From Acidobacteriota bacterium (GTDB lineage: Bacteria; Acidobacteriota; Terriglobia; 2-12-FULL-54-10): a stretch of DNA of 64,000 nt. How positions within the stretch are numbered: the first letter of the stretch is position 1; each line of letters begins with the position of its first letter. The position numbers were made by a program, and so were the translations under genes. Positions 36,230 through 46,468 of this stretch are shown here, piece by piece. The DNA is taken from assembly GCA_009691245.1 (NCBI GenBank), contig SHUM01000005.1, positions 1 to 64,000 on the forward strand. The letters are read 5' to 3'. Below the pieces are notes generated by a model that was not told the origin of the DNA, ran no database searches, and saw only the letters and a list, made by a program, of their open reading frames with translations.

Positions 36230-37306
36230 CTAAAAAGTGATCTTGACCAGCGGCTCTTCCTGTTCCTGCATGTTGCGAATGCTGATCTGAGCTGCAAGAT
36301 TGCGAGCAATTTCGGCGAACACTGCCGCTTCCGGTGATCCGGGCTCTACCAGTCCGATGGGGCGCCCGTTGTCGGAAGCTTCGCGAATATTTTTGGCCAG
36401 GGGAATCTTGCCCAGCACCGGAACCTTCCATTTTGCGGCCGCGCGCTCGGCTCCACCGGAGGAAAAGATTTCCTCGCGCTCACCGCAATGCTTGCAGATG
36501 TAATAGCTCATGTTCTCGATGATGCCGAGCGTCGCGCATTTCAACTGCTGGAACATGATGTGCGCCTTCTCGGCGACGTTCAGCGCGACGTCCTGTGGCG
36601 TCGAAACAATCACCGCGCCGGTCAGCGGAATGCGTTGGCAGAGAGTGAGTTGCACGTCGCCGGTTCCTGGCGGCAGATCAATGATCAGATAGTCCAGCTC
36701 GCCCCACTCAACGTTGCGCAGAAACTCATCGACTAACTTCGAGAGCATTGGCCCACGCCAGATCACTGCTTGATCCGGCTTGATGAAAAAGCCGGCGGAG
36801 ATGACTTTCACTCCATAGGCAACTGGGGGGATCAATCCGCGCTGGCCCGGTTTGGGCTGCTCCGTAATGCCGAGAATTGTGGGGATGCTGGGTCCGTAAA
36901 TATCGGCGTCCATCAATCCAACGCGCGCGCCCGTGCCAGCCAACGCGACAGCCAAATTGGCGGCGACGGTCGATTTGCCAACGCCTCCCTTGCCCGATCC
37001 TACGGGCACGATGTTTTTCACGCCGGGGATGGTGAACTGTCCCGTGGGCATGGCCATCGATCGCACTTCCGCGCGCATGTCCACCTGCACGGATTTCACA
37101 CCACTTATTTTCTTGACCGCTTCCTCCGCCTGGGCTTTCAGTTGATCCTTCACGGGGCAGGCTGGTGTGGTCAAGTTGATGGCGAAACTGACGTCTCCAC
37201 CAATAATCTTCATATCCTGGATGAATCCGAGCGAGACGATATCGCGATGCAGATCGGGGTCCTGTACGCTGCGCAGAGCGTCTAACACTTGCTGTTCGGT
37301 GGCCAT
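36230..37306 (-). CDS. mrp: Mrp/ApbC-family Fe-S carrier P-loop ATPase
   Basis: 358-residue scaffold or carrier for Fe-S clusters. Residues 1-90 are a MIP18/DUF59 domain (LRSVQDPDLHRDIVSLGFI). The ATPase part begins near 105 with the deviant Walker A PVGSGKGGVGKSTVAANLA; LIIDLPPGTGDVQLTL and a C-terminal CKHCGE (CxxC, cluster binding) follow. It lies in the tail of the SUF operon after the Rrf2 gene. Start ATG 37306 opens the DUF59 domain. Confidence 0.94.
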   Translation of the reverse strand: MATEQQVLDALRSVQDPDLHRDIVSLGFIQDMKIIGGDVSFAINLTTPACPVKDQLKAQAEEAVKKISGVKSVQVDMRAEVRSMAMPTGQFTIPGVKNIVPVGSGKGGVGKSTVAANLAVALAGTGARVGLMDADIYGPSIPTILGITEQPKPGQRGLIPPVAYGVKVISAGFFIKPDQAVIWRGPMLSKLVDEFLRNVEWGELDYLIIDLPPGTGDVQLTLCQRIPLTGAVIVSTPQDVALNVAEKAHIMFQQLKCATLGIIENMSYYICKHCGEREEIFSSGGAERAAAKWKVPVLGKIPLAKNIREASDNGRPIGLVEPGSPEAAVFAEIARNLAAQISIRNMQEQEEPLVKITF

Positions 37307-37348
37307 TCTTGATCCCTGGTTAGAAATTTATCTAAAAATTCATTGAAG

Positions 37349-37834
37349 TTAAAGAGCGTTTTGCAGCGGACGCTGCGTGGCGATCTGCACCAGATTGCTT
37401 GCCGATGTGGTCATCTCCTGCTCGCTGCCGAGCAGGTCCTGCAGCGTGGTGCGGCTGAGAACGTGATCCACCTCGCGCTGCACGGCTTGCCAAAGCGAGC
37501 GGATGGAGCAGTCGATGGAGTGCGTGCACATGTCTTCGGTACCGTGATAACGCCCGCAAGTATCGCTGTCGAAGATGCGTCCGCCCAGGGCGTTCAGCAC
37601 ATCGCCGACGAGTATTCCGTCAGGGGAGTGGGTCAATGCATATCCACCACTTTGTCCGCGGCTGCTCTTCACAAATCCATCCTGGCGCAGAATCCGCACC
37701 AGCTTGGCGACATAAGCAACCGAGAGGCCCTCGGCCGTGGCGATCTCTGGAATGGTGAGACTCGCGCCTGCGTCGCGTCGCGCCAGTTGCAGCAGACAGC
37801 GAAGCCCGTACTCTTCCTGCGAACTGAATTTCAT
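37349..37834 (-). CDS. Rrf2-family regulator with cluster-ligand cysteines
   Basis: 161 residues. The winged-helix part begins MKFSSQEEYGLRCLLQLARR and includes SVAYVAKLVRILRQDGFVKS; a cysteine region, DTCGRYHGTEDMCTHSIDC, has the three-cysteine spacing typical of [2Fe-2S]-binding IscR/SufR-type proteins. It probably senses Fe-S status and represses the SUF operon. Unusually it lies near the distal end, after sufT and before mrp, rather than first. ATG 37834 is chosen over an in-frame upstream start because it opens the HTH domain. Confidence 0.92.
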   Translation of the reverse strand: MKFSSQEEYGLRCLLQLARRDAGASLTIPEIATAEGLSVAYVAKLVRILRQDGFVKSSRGQSGGYALTHSPDGILVGDVLNALGGRIFDSDTCGRYHGTEDMCTHSIDCSIRSLWQAVQREVDHVLSRTTLQDLLGSEQEMTTSASNLVQIATQRPLQNAL

Positions 37835-37869
37835 TGCGTTACGCCTCCACTGTAAAACCACCACTCCAT

Positions 37870-38298
37870 CTAATACAAAACTCCGAGTTGCAGCTTGGCT
37901 GCTTCCGACATGCGCGCGGGCGTCCACGCCGGCTCCCAGACCAGCTCGACCTTAGCGTCCGTTACGCCCTCGACGCTGCGCACTGCGGTCTCCACGCGTC
38001 CGGGGATAGCGCCGGCCTCGGGGCAACTGGGTGCCGTAAGAGTCATCTGAATATTTACCTTGCCCTCCGGATCCACCGTCAACTCATAGATCAGGCCGAG
38101 CTCGTAGACATTCACCGGAATCTCCGGATCATAGACCATGCGGACGGCTTCAGTGACGCGCGACTCCAGATCCAGCTTGGAAACTGGATTGTCGACGGGT
38201 GGAGTATTCTCCATTCCTGGTGCTTCCGTGGCCACAAGATTTTCTCCAGTACTACTCGTGGGGTCTACCCCCAGTTTTTTGCTAATCCAATCAAACAC
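37870..38298 (-). CDS. sufT: SufT-type MIP18/DUF59 Fe-S maturation protein
   Basis: 142 residues, with a nonconserved N-terminal extension of about 45 residues followed by the MIP18 domain: VYDPEIPVNVYELGLIYELT, then MTLTAPSCPEAGAIPGRVE with the conserved cysteine. SufT helps transfer clusters to target proteins. It lies 47 bases after sufU and 35 before rrf2 on the same strand, as expected in a SUF operon. Confidence 0.9.
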   Translation of the reverse strand: MFDWISKKLGVDPTSSTGENLVATEAPGMENTPPVDNPVSKLDLESRVTEAVRMVYDPEIPVNVYELGLIYELTVDPEGKVNIQMTLTAPSCPEAGAIPGRVETAVRSVEGVTDAKVELVWEPAWTPARMSEAAKLQLGVLY

Positions 38299-38345
38299 GC
38301 TGATTCGTCTCCCACGATTTCCATTTCATCAATCAATATTCCGGA

Positions 38346-38798
38346 CTACTCCACGGAGATGTCTGGTTCTTCGCCGCGCATGGCGGCGCGGAAAGTGTGC
38401 CAGGCCAGCGTGGCGCACTTGACGCGCATCGGAAACTCCCTGAGCCCCGAGAACGCCTGAAGTTTGCCCAAATGTTCCTGAGCCGCCGCGTCGGCGGTGC
38501 CTTGCGTTACCAATCCGTGGAACTCGGTGAAGAGCTTCTCTGCATCGGCCTGCGACTTGCCCTTCAAGCGCTCGGTCATCAGTGAAGCCGAAGCGGTTGA
38601 AATGGCGCAGCCGACGCCATGAAACTGCACATCTTTGACTACATTGTTTTCCATCTGCAGGAAGACCGTTACTTTGTCGCCGCACAGCGGGTTGTATCCG
38701 GTGGCTTCGTGGTCATGCGGCTCCAGCTTGCCGAAGTTACGCGGATTCTTGCTGTGATCGACGATCAATTCCTGATACAGATTGTCGAGTTCGCTCAT
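38346..38798 (-). CDS. sufU: SUF-type scaffold/sulfurtransferase SufU
   Basis: 150-residue IscU-like protein. Conserved cysteines are in NPLCGDKVTVFL, HGVGCAISTASASLM and RVKCATLAWHTF. The insertion between the second and third cysteines marks SufU rather than IscU. It is thought to accept sulfur from SufS. Its ATG overlaps the sufS stop by four bases, so expression is coupled. Confidence 0.94.
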   Translation of the reverse strand: MSELDNLYQELIVDHSKNPRNFGKLEPHDHEATGYNPLCGDKVTVFLQMENNVVKDVQFHGVGCAISTASASLMTERLKGKSQADAEKLFTEFHGLVTQGTADAAAQEHLGKLQAFSGLREFPMRVKCATLAWHTFRAAMRGEEPDISVE

Positions 38799-40081
38799 TG
38801 CCCAAAGACCTCCCGCGCTTTTTGAATGGCAGCTACCAGCGTATCCACTTCCTCGCGCGTATTGTAAAACGCAAAGGAGGCTCGAGTCGTTCCGGCCAGT
38901 CCAAATAGTTCCATCACCGGCATGGCGCAGTGGTGTCCCGCGCGCACGGCGACTCCCTGCCGATCCATGATGGTGCCCAGATCATGCGGATGCACTCCAT
39001 CCATCACGAATGACACGAGGCCGGCCTTCTCTCTGGCGGTGCCGATAATGCGCAGGCCCGGCAGAGAACTCACGCGTTGCGTCGCATATTCCAGCAGTTC
39101 CTGCTCATAGGCGGCAATGCGGTCCAAACCGATGGCGTTGACGTAGTCGATCGCCGCGCCGAGGCCGATGACGCCTGCGATATCCGGCGTGCCCGCCTCG
39201 AATTTGTAAGGCAGGCTGTTGTAGGTTGTCTTGGTGAAGCTGACGGTGCGGATCATGTCCCCGCCGCCCTGGTAAGGAGGCATGGCCTCCAGAAGCTGCG
39301 CCTTTCCGTATAGCACGCCGATGCCCGTCGGGCCGTACAGTTTATGCCCGGAGAAGGCGTAGAAATCGCAGTCCAGAGCCTGCACGTTGACGGCGGCATG
39401 AGGCGCCGCCTGCGCGCCATCCACCAGCACGGGCACATTCTTCCGGTGCGCCATCTCGATCATGTGAGCAATCGGGTTCACCGTGCCGAGTGCATTGGAG
39501 ATGTGGCAGATCGCCGCCAGCTTGGTGCGCGGCGTCAGTAGTCTCTCGAATTCTTCGATGATTAACTCGCCGCTGGTGGTAATGGGAGCCACGCGCAGCG
39601 TTGCGCCTTTTTCATCGCAGAGCATCTGCCAGGGGACGATATTCGAGTGATGCTCCATGGCCGTGATCAAAACCTCGTCGCCCGCGCAAATATTTTTGCG
39701 GCCATATGTAGCCGCGACCAAATTAATGGATTCGGTCGCGCCGCGCGTGAAGATAATTTCCTTGGAGTGGGCTGCTCCGAGAAACCGCTGGACCTTCTGC
39801 CGCGCCGCGTCAAAACTATCCGATGCACGCTGGCTCAGCAGATGTACGCCGCGATGGACATTGGCGCAGTCTTCGGTGTAGTAGCGCCCGAGAGCGTCCA
39901 GCACCGCGCGAGGTTTTTGCGATGTGGCGGCATTATCCAGATAGACCAGCGGCTGGCCGTGAACCATCTGATGCAGCGCCTGGAAGTCCTGACGGATGCG
40001 CGCAACGTCAGTGGAAGTTAATGTTTCGCTCGATGGCGCAGAAGTGGAATGTACCGCGAGGGGCAAGCCTGTTATCGCCAT
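38795..40081 (-). CDS. sufS: Cysteine desulfurase SufS
   Basis: Group II class-V aminotransferase that mobilises sulfur from cysteine; about 428 residues. QPLVYLDNAATSQKPRAVLD at the N-terminus, the PLP lysine in FYAFSGHKLYGPTGIG and RAGHHCAMPVMELFG with the catalytic cysteine. The start at 40081 is decided by a perfect AAAGGAGGTCCT ribosome binding site just before ATG; an earlier ATG at 40096 lies upstream of that site. It follows sufD by 27 bases. Confidence 0.95.
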   Translation of the reverse strand: MAITGLPLAVHSTSAPSSETLTSTDVARIRQDFQALHQMVHGQPLVYLDNAATSQKPRAVLDALGRYYTEDCANVHRGVHLLSQRASDSFDAARQKVQRFLGAAHSKEIIFTRGATESINLVAATYGRKNICAGDEVLITAMEHHSNIVPWQMLCDEKGATLRVAPITTSGELIIEEFERLLTPRTKLAAICHISNALGTVNPIAHMIEMAHRKNVPVLVDGAQAAPHAAVNVQALDCDFYAFSGHKLYGPTGIGVLYGKAQLLEAMPPYQGGGDMIRTVSFTKTTYNSLPYKFEAGTPDIAGVIGLGAAIDYVNAIGLDRIAAYEQELLEYATQRVSSLPGLRIIGTAREKAGLVSFVMDGVHPHDLGTIMDRQGVAVRAGHHCAMPVMELFGLAGTTRASFAFYNTREEVDTLVAAIQKAREVFGQ

Positions 40082-40108
40082 AGGACCTCCTTTCATTCAT
40101 TGCGGCTG

Positions 40109-41479
40109 TTACTTTTTCCCGGCAACCGAAGCATTCGAGGATTCCGTGCGCAAAGCGCCTTCCAGCCAATGGCGAAGTCCTTCCGGTTTCACCTTATCCA
40201 ATATTTCGCCGGCAAAGGCCTGAATCAGCAGCGCCACCGCTTCCTCGCGCTGCAATCCGCGGGAGCGCAGGAAGAAGAGAGCTTCCGGGTCCATTTGTCC
40301 TACGGTTGCGCCATGCGTGCAGCGGACATCGTTGGCGGAAATTTCCAGCTGTGGTTTGGTGTCGATCGTCGCGTCGGCGGACAGCAGCAGGTTGCGATTC
40401 CTCTGATTGGCATCGGTCTTCTGCGCGTCGGGACGGACAATGACACGCCCATTGAATACCGCAGTGGCATGGCCGTCGAGTATGCCGTTATAGACCTGGC
40501 GGCTGGAGCCGTGTGGTTTAGCGTGATCGATGGTGGTGTGGTTGTCCACATGCTGCACGCCGTTCGCCAGGTACAACCCGTTGAGCGTGCAATCCGCGCC
40601 TTCCGCATCCAGCACTGCGCGAACTTCGTTGCGCACCAACGCACCGCTCAGAGAGACGGACAAGGCTGAAATCTGCGCGGCGTGTCCTGCATAAGCCTGC
40701 ACAAGCCCTATATGAAAGGACCGGTTGTTCTCCCGTACCGAGTGGTAGTAATCGACCACGGCGTTTTCTCCGGCAACCATTTCGGTAACTGCATTCGAGA
40801 AGCAAATGCCGTCATCGCCCGCCTGGAAAGTTTCCGCCACCGTTACCTCCGCGTTGCGCTCGGCGACGATCAGCGTTCTGGAATGCGCGGCGGTTGGAGC
40901 ACCCTGCGCTGTCGAGAGATAAACCAATTGAACCGGGTCCGTCAGCGCGACGTTCTGCGGAACAAGCACGAATGCGCCGTCCTGCCACAAAGCAGCATTC
41001 AGCGAAGTGAATGCCTGACGCCGAAGGTTCAGCGTGCGGCCCAGATAAACTCGCAGCCCGTCGGCATCCTTTGCCATCAGGAGTGCCCGCAAACTTCCGA
41101 TGCGCACGCCAGCCGGTAACGATCCGATGCTGCTGTGCTTCTCGCTGTAATGACCATTCACAAACACCAAGCGCGCCGCCACCGGCCCATCCCCGCCGAT
41201 GGACTTGGCCTGCGCGGAAACTCCTGCACTCTCAGGTGATGATTTCCCGCCCAAGCCTTCATATCGAAAGGCGGTCTGAGTGATGGGACTGACGTTGGTG
41301 TAGCGCCAATCCTCATCCTGAGTGGTGGGGAATCCGGCATCTTGAAATGACTGGATCGCGTCCTGCCGTTGCGCCGTCAGCCACGCGGGCTCGCTGGCCA
41401 GCAGTTGCGCCTCTTGCTGGCGGAAGTGCGACAGAAACAGTTCCTGCCGCTCGGTAATTTCAAGTTCAGTTGGCATCAT
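40109..41479 (-). CDS. sufD: SUF scaffold protein SufD
   Basis: 456-residue beta-helix protein that forms the SufBC2D scaffold. The N-terminal part has DEDWRYTNVSPITQTAF; the C-terminal half has QLEISANDVRCTHGATVGQM and ALFFLRSRGLQREEAVALL, typical of SufD. Divergence from SufB is expected, as SufD does not need all scaffold residues. It lies between sufC and sufS on the same strand. Confidence 0.93.
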   Translation of the reverse strand: MMPTELEITERQELFLSHFRQQEAQLLASEPAWLTAQRQDAIQSFQDAGFPTTQDEDWRYTNVSPITQTAFRYEGLGGKSSPESAGVSAQAKSIGGDGPVAARLVFVNGHYSEKHSSIGSLPAGVRIGSLRALLMAKDADGLRVYLGRTLNLRRQAFTSLNAALWQDGAFVLVPQNVALTDPVQLVYLSTAQGAPTAAHSRTLIVAERNAEVTVAETFQAGDDGICFSNAVTEMVAGENAVVDYYHSVRENNRSFHIGLVQAYAGHAAQISALSVSLSGALVRNEVRAVLDAEGADCTLNGLYLANGVQHVDNHTTIDHAKPHGSSRQVYNGILDGHATAVFNGRVIVRPDAQKTDANQRNRNLLLSADATIDTKPQLEISANDVRCTHGATVGQMDPEALFFLRSRGLQREEAVALLIQAFAGEILDKVKPEGLRHWLEGALRTESSNASVAGKK

Positions 41480-41551
41480 TACAATTCCGTTTTCCTGTTG
41501 TCCCCGACATCCTGGTGGCGATTTCTTTAGTGGTAATTGCCGTTACGCGCA

Positions 41552-42307
41552 TTAGACATGGACTGCTTCGCTCTCCAGCCAGGCGTAACCTTTTTCCTCC
41601 AGTTCCAGCGCCAGCTCCTTGCCGCCGGAGCGCACAATGCGCCCGTTCAACAACACGTGGACAAAGTCGGGAATGATGTAGTTCAACAGCCGTTGATAGT
41701 GCGTAACCACGATTATGGCGCGCTCGGGCGAGCGCAACGCATTCACGCCATCGGCGACAACGCGTAGCGCGTCAATGTCCAGACCGGAATCCGTCTCATC
41801 GAGGACGGCGAGCTTCGGCTCCAGCATGGCCATCTGGAAAATCTCATTGCGTTTCTTCTCGCCCCCGGAGAAGCCGACGTTCACCGCGCGTTCGCGGAAG
41901 GCCGCGTCCATCTGCAGCAGTCCCATCTTTTTCTTAGCCGTTTCGAGAAAGTCGAATGCGTCCAGTTCCGGAATGCCCCGGTGCTTGCGCACGGCGTTTA
42001 CCGCAGCGCGCATGAAGTACATGTTGCTGACGCCAGGAATCTCCACCGGATACTGAAAGGCCAGGAAAACTCCTTCGCGCGCCCGCTCCTCTGGTTTCAT
42101 GTCGAGCAAATTCTTGCCCATGAAATCGACCGAGCCGCCCGTTACGTGGTAGGTGTCGCGCCCGGCAAGCACCTGTGCCAGCGTGCTCTTGCCGGAGCCG
42201 TTCGGACCCATGATGGCATGCACTTCTCCGGCCTTCACTTCCAGGCTCAGACCGCGCAAAATCTCACGATCCGCCGCGGTTACTTGCAAATTCTTTACAC
42301 TAAGCAT
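41552..42307 (-). CDS. sufC: SUF ATPase SufC
   Basis: ABC-type ATPase of about 251 residues that drives the SufBC2D scaffold. Walker A is MGPNGSGKSTLAQVL; the signature is GFSGGEKKRNEIFQMAML; Walker B is KLAVLDETDSGLDIDAL, the SufC-specific form. ATG 42307 is chosen because it opens LSVKNLQVTAADREIL, with GGAG nine bases upstream; a frame start at 42331 is possible. Confidence 0.96.
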   Translation of the reverse strand: MLSVKNLQVTAADREILRGLSLEVKAGEVHAIMGPNGSGKSTLAQVLAGRDTYHVTGGSVDFMGKNLLDMKPEERAREGVFLAFQYPVEIPGVSNMYFMRAAVNAVRKHRGIPELDAFDFLETAKKKMGLLQMDAAFRERAVNVGFSGGEKKRNEIFQMAMLEPKLAVLDETDSGLDIDALRVVADGVNALRSPERAIIVVTHYQRLLNYIIPDFVHVLLNGRIVRSGGKELALELEEKGYAWLESEAVHV

Positions 42308-42371
42308 TTCATTGCGCTCCGCTGGGGTCATTTCGCCCGCTATAAATTGCTCTCAATTGTCGCTGAATCGC

Positions 42372-43820
<1,449 letters not shown>

Positions 43821-43846
43821 AAAAAGTTTCTCCTCAGCCAAGGCCC

Positions 43847-43875
43847 ATAATACAAACAAAATACTTTTTTGTCAA
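43847..43875 (-). promoter_or_regulatory. Sigma-70 promoter of the SUF operon
   Basis: Read leftward: perfect TTGACA (43875-43870), 17-base spacer, TATTAT (43852-43847). Transcription would start about 20 bases before the sufB ATG, leaving room for the ribosome binding site GAGGAGA. Confidence 0.85.
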
Positions 43876-43901
43876 GATTGCTATACAGAATAGTCAAGAT
43901 T
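43870..43901 (-). promoter_or_regulatory. Possible Rrf2 operator upstream of sufB
   Basis: Two copies of AATCTTGAC lie 22 bases apart (43879-43871 and 43901-43893), with the small palindrome CTATTCTGTATAG (43893-43881) between them. One copy overlaps the -35 box. Position and symmetry fit a repressor site; assignment to the operon's own Rrf2 protein is inference. Confidence 0.45.
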
Positions 43902-44033
43902 AATTTCGTCGCAGTTTAGCTTGTGCAATGGGTCAATTTCTATTGCATACACTTTGCCTGAGTTATGATGTTGGATTGTCCTTGAGGAAGCATGGAGATG
44001 CCAACCGATTGTCCTCCAAGCTAAAGAGATGGA

Positions 44034-44969
44034 ATGAGCCTAAGAGCCAAAATTCACAAATCGTCCGAACCGTTAGTTTTTTATGAAATTGTTCCTCCCA
44101 GCGTAGACGATTCGTCCGAGATGGAGGATCGACTGAAGCTCGCGGGCGACGTGGCGAGCCTGGTCGATGTGATCAACATCCCGGAGATTCGCGACGAGTT
44201 GGCCCGTGGCCCGCGCCGGGGGAATTTCCGCGAGCGCATCGAGCCGAGAGTGTTTGCCAAGGCTATCCACGACCGGCATTCGCTGGAAACTTCCGTGAAT
44301 CGCGTGACGGTCCATGATTCGCTGGATGAACAACGCAGGTGGTTGAAGGAGTCGGCTGAAGTCTACGGCGTGCGGGATCTCATTCTGGTCGGGGGTGAAT
44401 CTGTGCAGTTTACCTATCCCGGTCCTAGTGTTTCTGAAACTGCAAAGCTCGCCAACGCGGAAAAGTTGGATTTACTGCTGGGAGGGATCACCATACCTTC
44501 GCGGCCACGCGAAGCGGAGCGCATACTTGCCAAGCATAAAAGCGGTATCGAGTTCTTCACCACTCAGGTATTGCTGGATGCCGCGCCCACGGTCCGTCTT
44601 CTGCAGGCGCTGGATGGCGTGAAAGCGCATTTGATACTTAGCTTCACGCCTGTCAGCCATCCCCGCGATCTGACCTTTTTGAAGTGGCTGGGCGTGGGCG
44701 TGCCGGAGTCGCTTGCAATCAGTATAGATCAGGCCCCGGAAAGGGAATCGGCTGCTACTTTGTCCATTGAACTGGCTAAGCGGATTCTTCAGGAGGTCTT
44801 CAGCCACCTCACCCCGCTTTCTCCTGCCATCGGTATTCAGGTGGAGCGCATCACCAAGCGCAATTCCGCCGCTGCTTTACAGATGCTTATCGAGCTTGCG
44901 GATTTTTATCCTAAACTATTGCGTCAAACAGTGTCCGCAATGCCTGTAGATACTACTCAGCCGAAATGA
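44034..44969 (+). CDS. Methylenetetrahydrofolate reductase-like protein
   Basis: 311 residues, resembling the MetF TIM barrel: VFYEIVPPSVDDSSEMEDR at the start, LILVGGESVQFTYPGPSV in the middle and SGIEFFTTQVLLDAAPTV later. Shorter and less conserved than true MetF, so substrate is uncertain; it may belong to the MetF-related group of unknown partner. Divergent from the SUF operon with about 210 bases between. It precedes the nucleotide-sugar dehydrogenase gene by 37 bases on the same strand. Confidence 0.72.
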   Translation: MSLRAKIHKSSEPLVFYEIVPPSVDDSSEMEDRLKLAGDVASLVDVINIPEIRDELARGPRRGNFRERIEPRVFAKAIHDRHSLETSVNRVTVHDSLDEQRRWLKESAEVYGVRDLILVGGESVQFTYPGPSVSETAKLANAEKLDLLLGGITIPSRPREAERILAKHKSGIEFFTTQVLLDAAPTVRLLQALDGVKAHLILSFTPVSHPRDLTFLKWLGVGVPESLAISIDQAPERESAATLSIELAKRILQEVFSHLTPLSPAIGIQVERITKRNSAAALQMLIELADFYPKLLRQTVSAMPVDTTQPK

Positions 44970-45006
44970 CGCCTTCTCCGGGTGCGGCTTATAGGGAGAA
45001 AAACGC

Positions 45007-46344
45007 TTGGATTCAGAAGTCGAATCTCCAGACCAAATGCCCGCAGCGTACCGGGAGCAGCGCGAAAAGATTGCCGCCAAGTCGGCCAGCGTGGGTGTCC
45101 TCGGACTTGGCTATGTGGGGCTTCCGCTGGCGATGGAACTGGCGCGGGCTGGATTTCGTGTTACGGGAATCGATATTGATGCGAGCAAGGTACGTGATAT
45201 CCGGGCCGGGAAATCCTACATTGCAGATGTTTCATCGGAAGAGCTTGCCGCTCTCGTTCAGTCAGGACGTTTGAGCGCTACTGAGAACTACGAGGCCTTG
45301 GCGTCCTGCGATGTAGTTGACATTTGCGTGCCTACCCCGCTGCGCAAGACCAAAGATCCAGACCTGTCGTTCATCCTCTCCGCCGTCGAGCAAATTCAGC
45401 GGTTTCTGCATCCGGGAATGCTGGTGATACTCGAGAGTACGACCTACCCGGGCACCACCGAAGAGCTTGTTCTGCCACGGCTGGCCGAAAGCGGGTTACG
45501 GGTTGGGGAACAATTTTTCCTCTGCTTTTCACCAGAGCGAGTTGATCCCGGCAATGCCAGCTACCATACTCACAATATCCCGAAGGTAGTGGGCGGCGTA
45601 ACCAGGCGTTGCGCAGAACTGGGTGTATTGTTCTATCAGCAGGCCATAGAGACCGTGGTCCCGGTCTCTTCCACTAAAGTGGCGGAGATGGTGAAACTGC
45701 TTGAGAACACCTACCGCTCCATCAACATCGGGTTGGCCAACGAGATGGCCATGCTTTGCGATCGCATGGGAATCGATGTCTGGGAAGTTATTGACGCGGC
45801 GGCCACCAAACCTTTCGGTTTCATGCCCTTCTATCCCGGGCCTGGACTTGGTGGTCACTGCATCCCTGTTGACCCTTTTTATCTTTCCTGGAAGGCAAGG
45901 ATGGATGGCACCACGGCCTACTTTATCGAGTTGGCGGGACGCGTCAATTCTTCCATGCCTCAGTTTGTGGTCCAGAAAATTCAGTCTGCACTCAATCAGC
46001 GCACGCTTACCGTGAACGGTGCGCGCATTCACCTGTTGGGTGTGGCCTATAAACGCGATGTCGCCGATACCCGCGAATCGCCAGCGCTGGACGTGATGAT
46101 TTTGCTCGATCGGCTGGGTGCCCGGTTGTCCTACAGCGACCCGCACGTGCCTCGCATCAGCCTGGACGGTTGTACTTGTGAGGCGGCACCGGTCTTCCCT
46201 GCATGCCGCGATGCAGCGTGCGTCGTGCTCCTCACCGATCACACCGCATTCGACTACGCCGCGATTGCGCAGCAGTCGCCATTGATTGTAGATTCACGCA
46301 ATGCCTTCCGTGACTTTCCATCCCCGCACATTATTAAGTTATAG
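45007..46344 (+). CDS. Nucleotide-sugar dehydrogenase (UDP-GlcNAc/UDP-glucose type)
   Basis: 445-residue NAD-dependent enzyme that oxidises the C6 of a UDP-sugar to a uronate. Rossmann motif GVLGLGYVGLPLAMELA near residue 33; catalytic region GPGLGGHCIPVDPFYLSW carries the essential cysteine; the C-terminal part has AYKRDVADTRESPALDV. The substrate could be UDP-GlcNAc (WbpA/WecC) or another sugar. The start is TTG with AGGGAG nine bases upstream. Likely supplies exopolysaccharide or O-antigen precursors. Confidence 0.92.
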   Translation: MDSEVESPDQMPAAYREQREKIAAKSASVGVLGLGYVGLPLAMELARAGFRVTGIDIDASKVRDIRAGKSYIADVSSEELAALVQSGRLSATENYEALASCDVVDICVPTPLRKTKDPDLSFILSAVEQIQRFLHPGMLVILESTTYPGTTEELVLPRLAESGLRVGEQFFLCFSPERVDPGNASYHTHNIPKVVGGVTRRCAELGVLFYQQAIETVVPVSSTKVAEMVKLLENTYRSINIGLANEMAMLCDRMGIDVWEVIDAAATKPFGFMPFYPGPGLGGHCIPVDPFYLSWKARMDGTTAYFIELAGRVNSSMPQFVVQKIQSALNQRTLTVNGARIHLLGVAYKRDVADTRESPALDVMILLDRLGARLSYSDPHVPRISLDGCTCEAAPVFPACRDAACVVLLTDHTAFDYAAIAQQSPLIVDSRNAFRDFPSPHIIKL

Positions 46345-46369
46345 ACCATTTTCCTGGATCGTGTAATCG

Positions 46370-46449
46370 AGCCGCGACCGAGAGGGAGCGGTCCGGTGCA
46401 ACGGTCGCTGATAATCGTCCAGCGGGATAGCTCCCGCTCGGTTGTGGCT
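46370..46449. repeat. Palindromic intergenic element, copy 4 (diverged)
   Basis: Arms AGCCGCGACCGAGAGGGAGC (46370-46389) and its diverged inverse (46430-46449, 17 of 20 positions matching). Sits between two convergent genes, ugd-like and comEC. The loop contains no recognisable feature. Confidence 0.75.
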
Positions 46450-46468
46450 GGGTCGAGCAACAAGACGG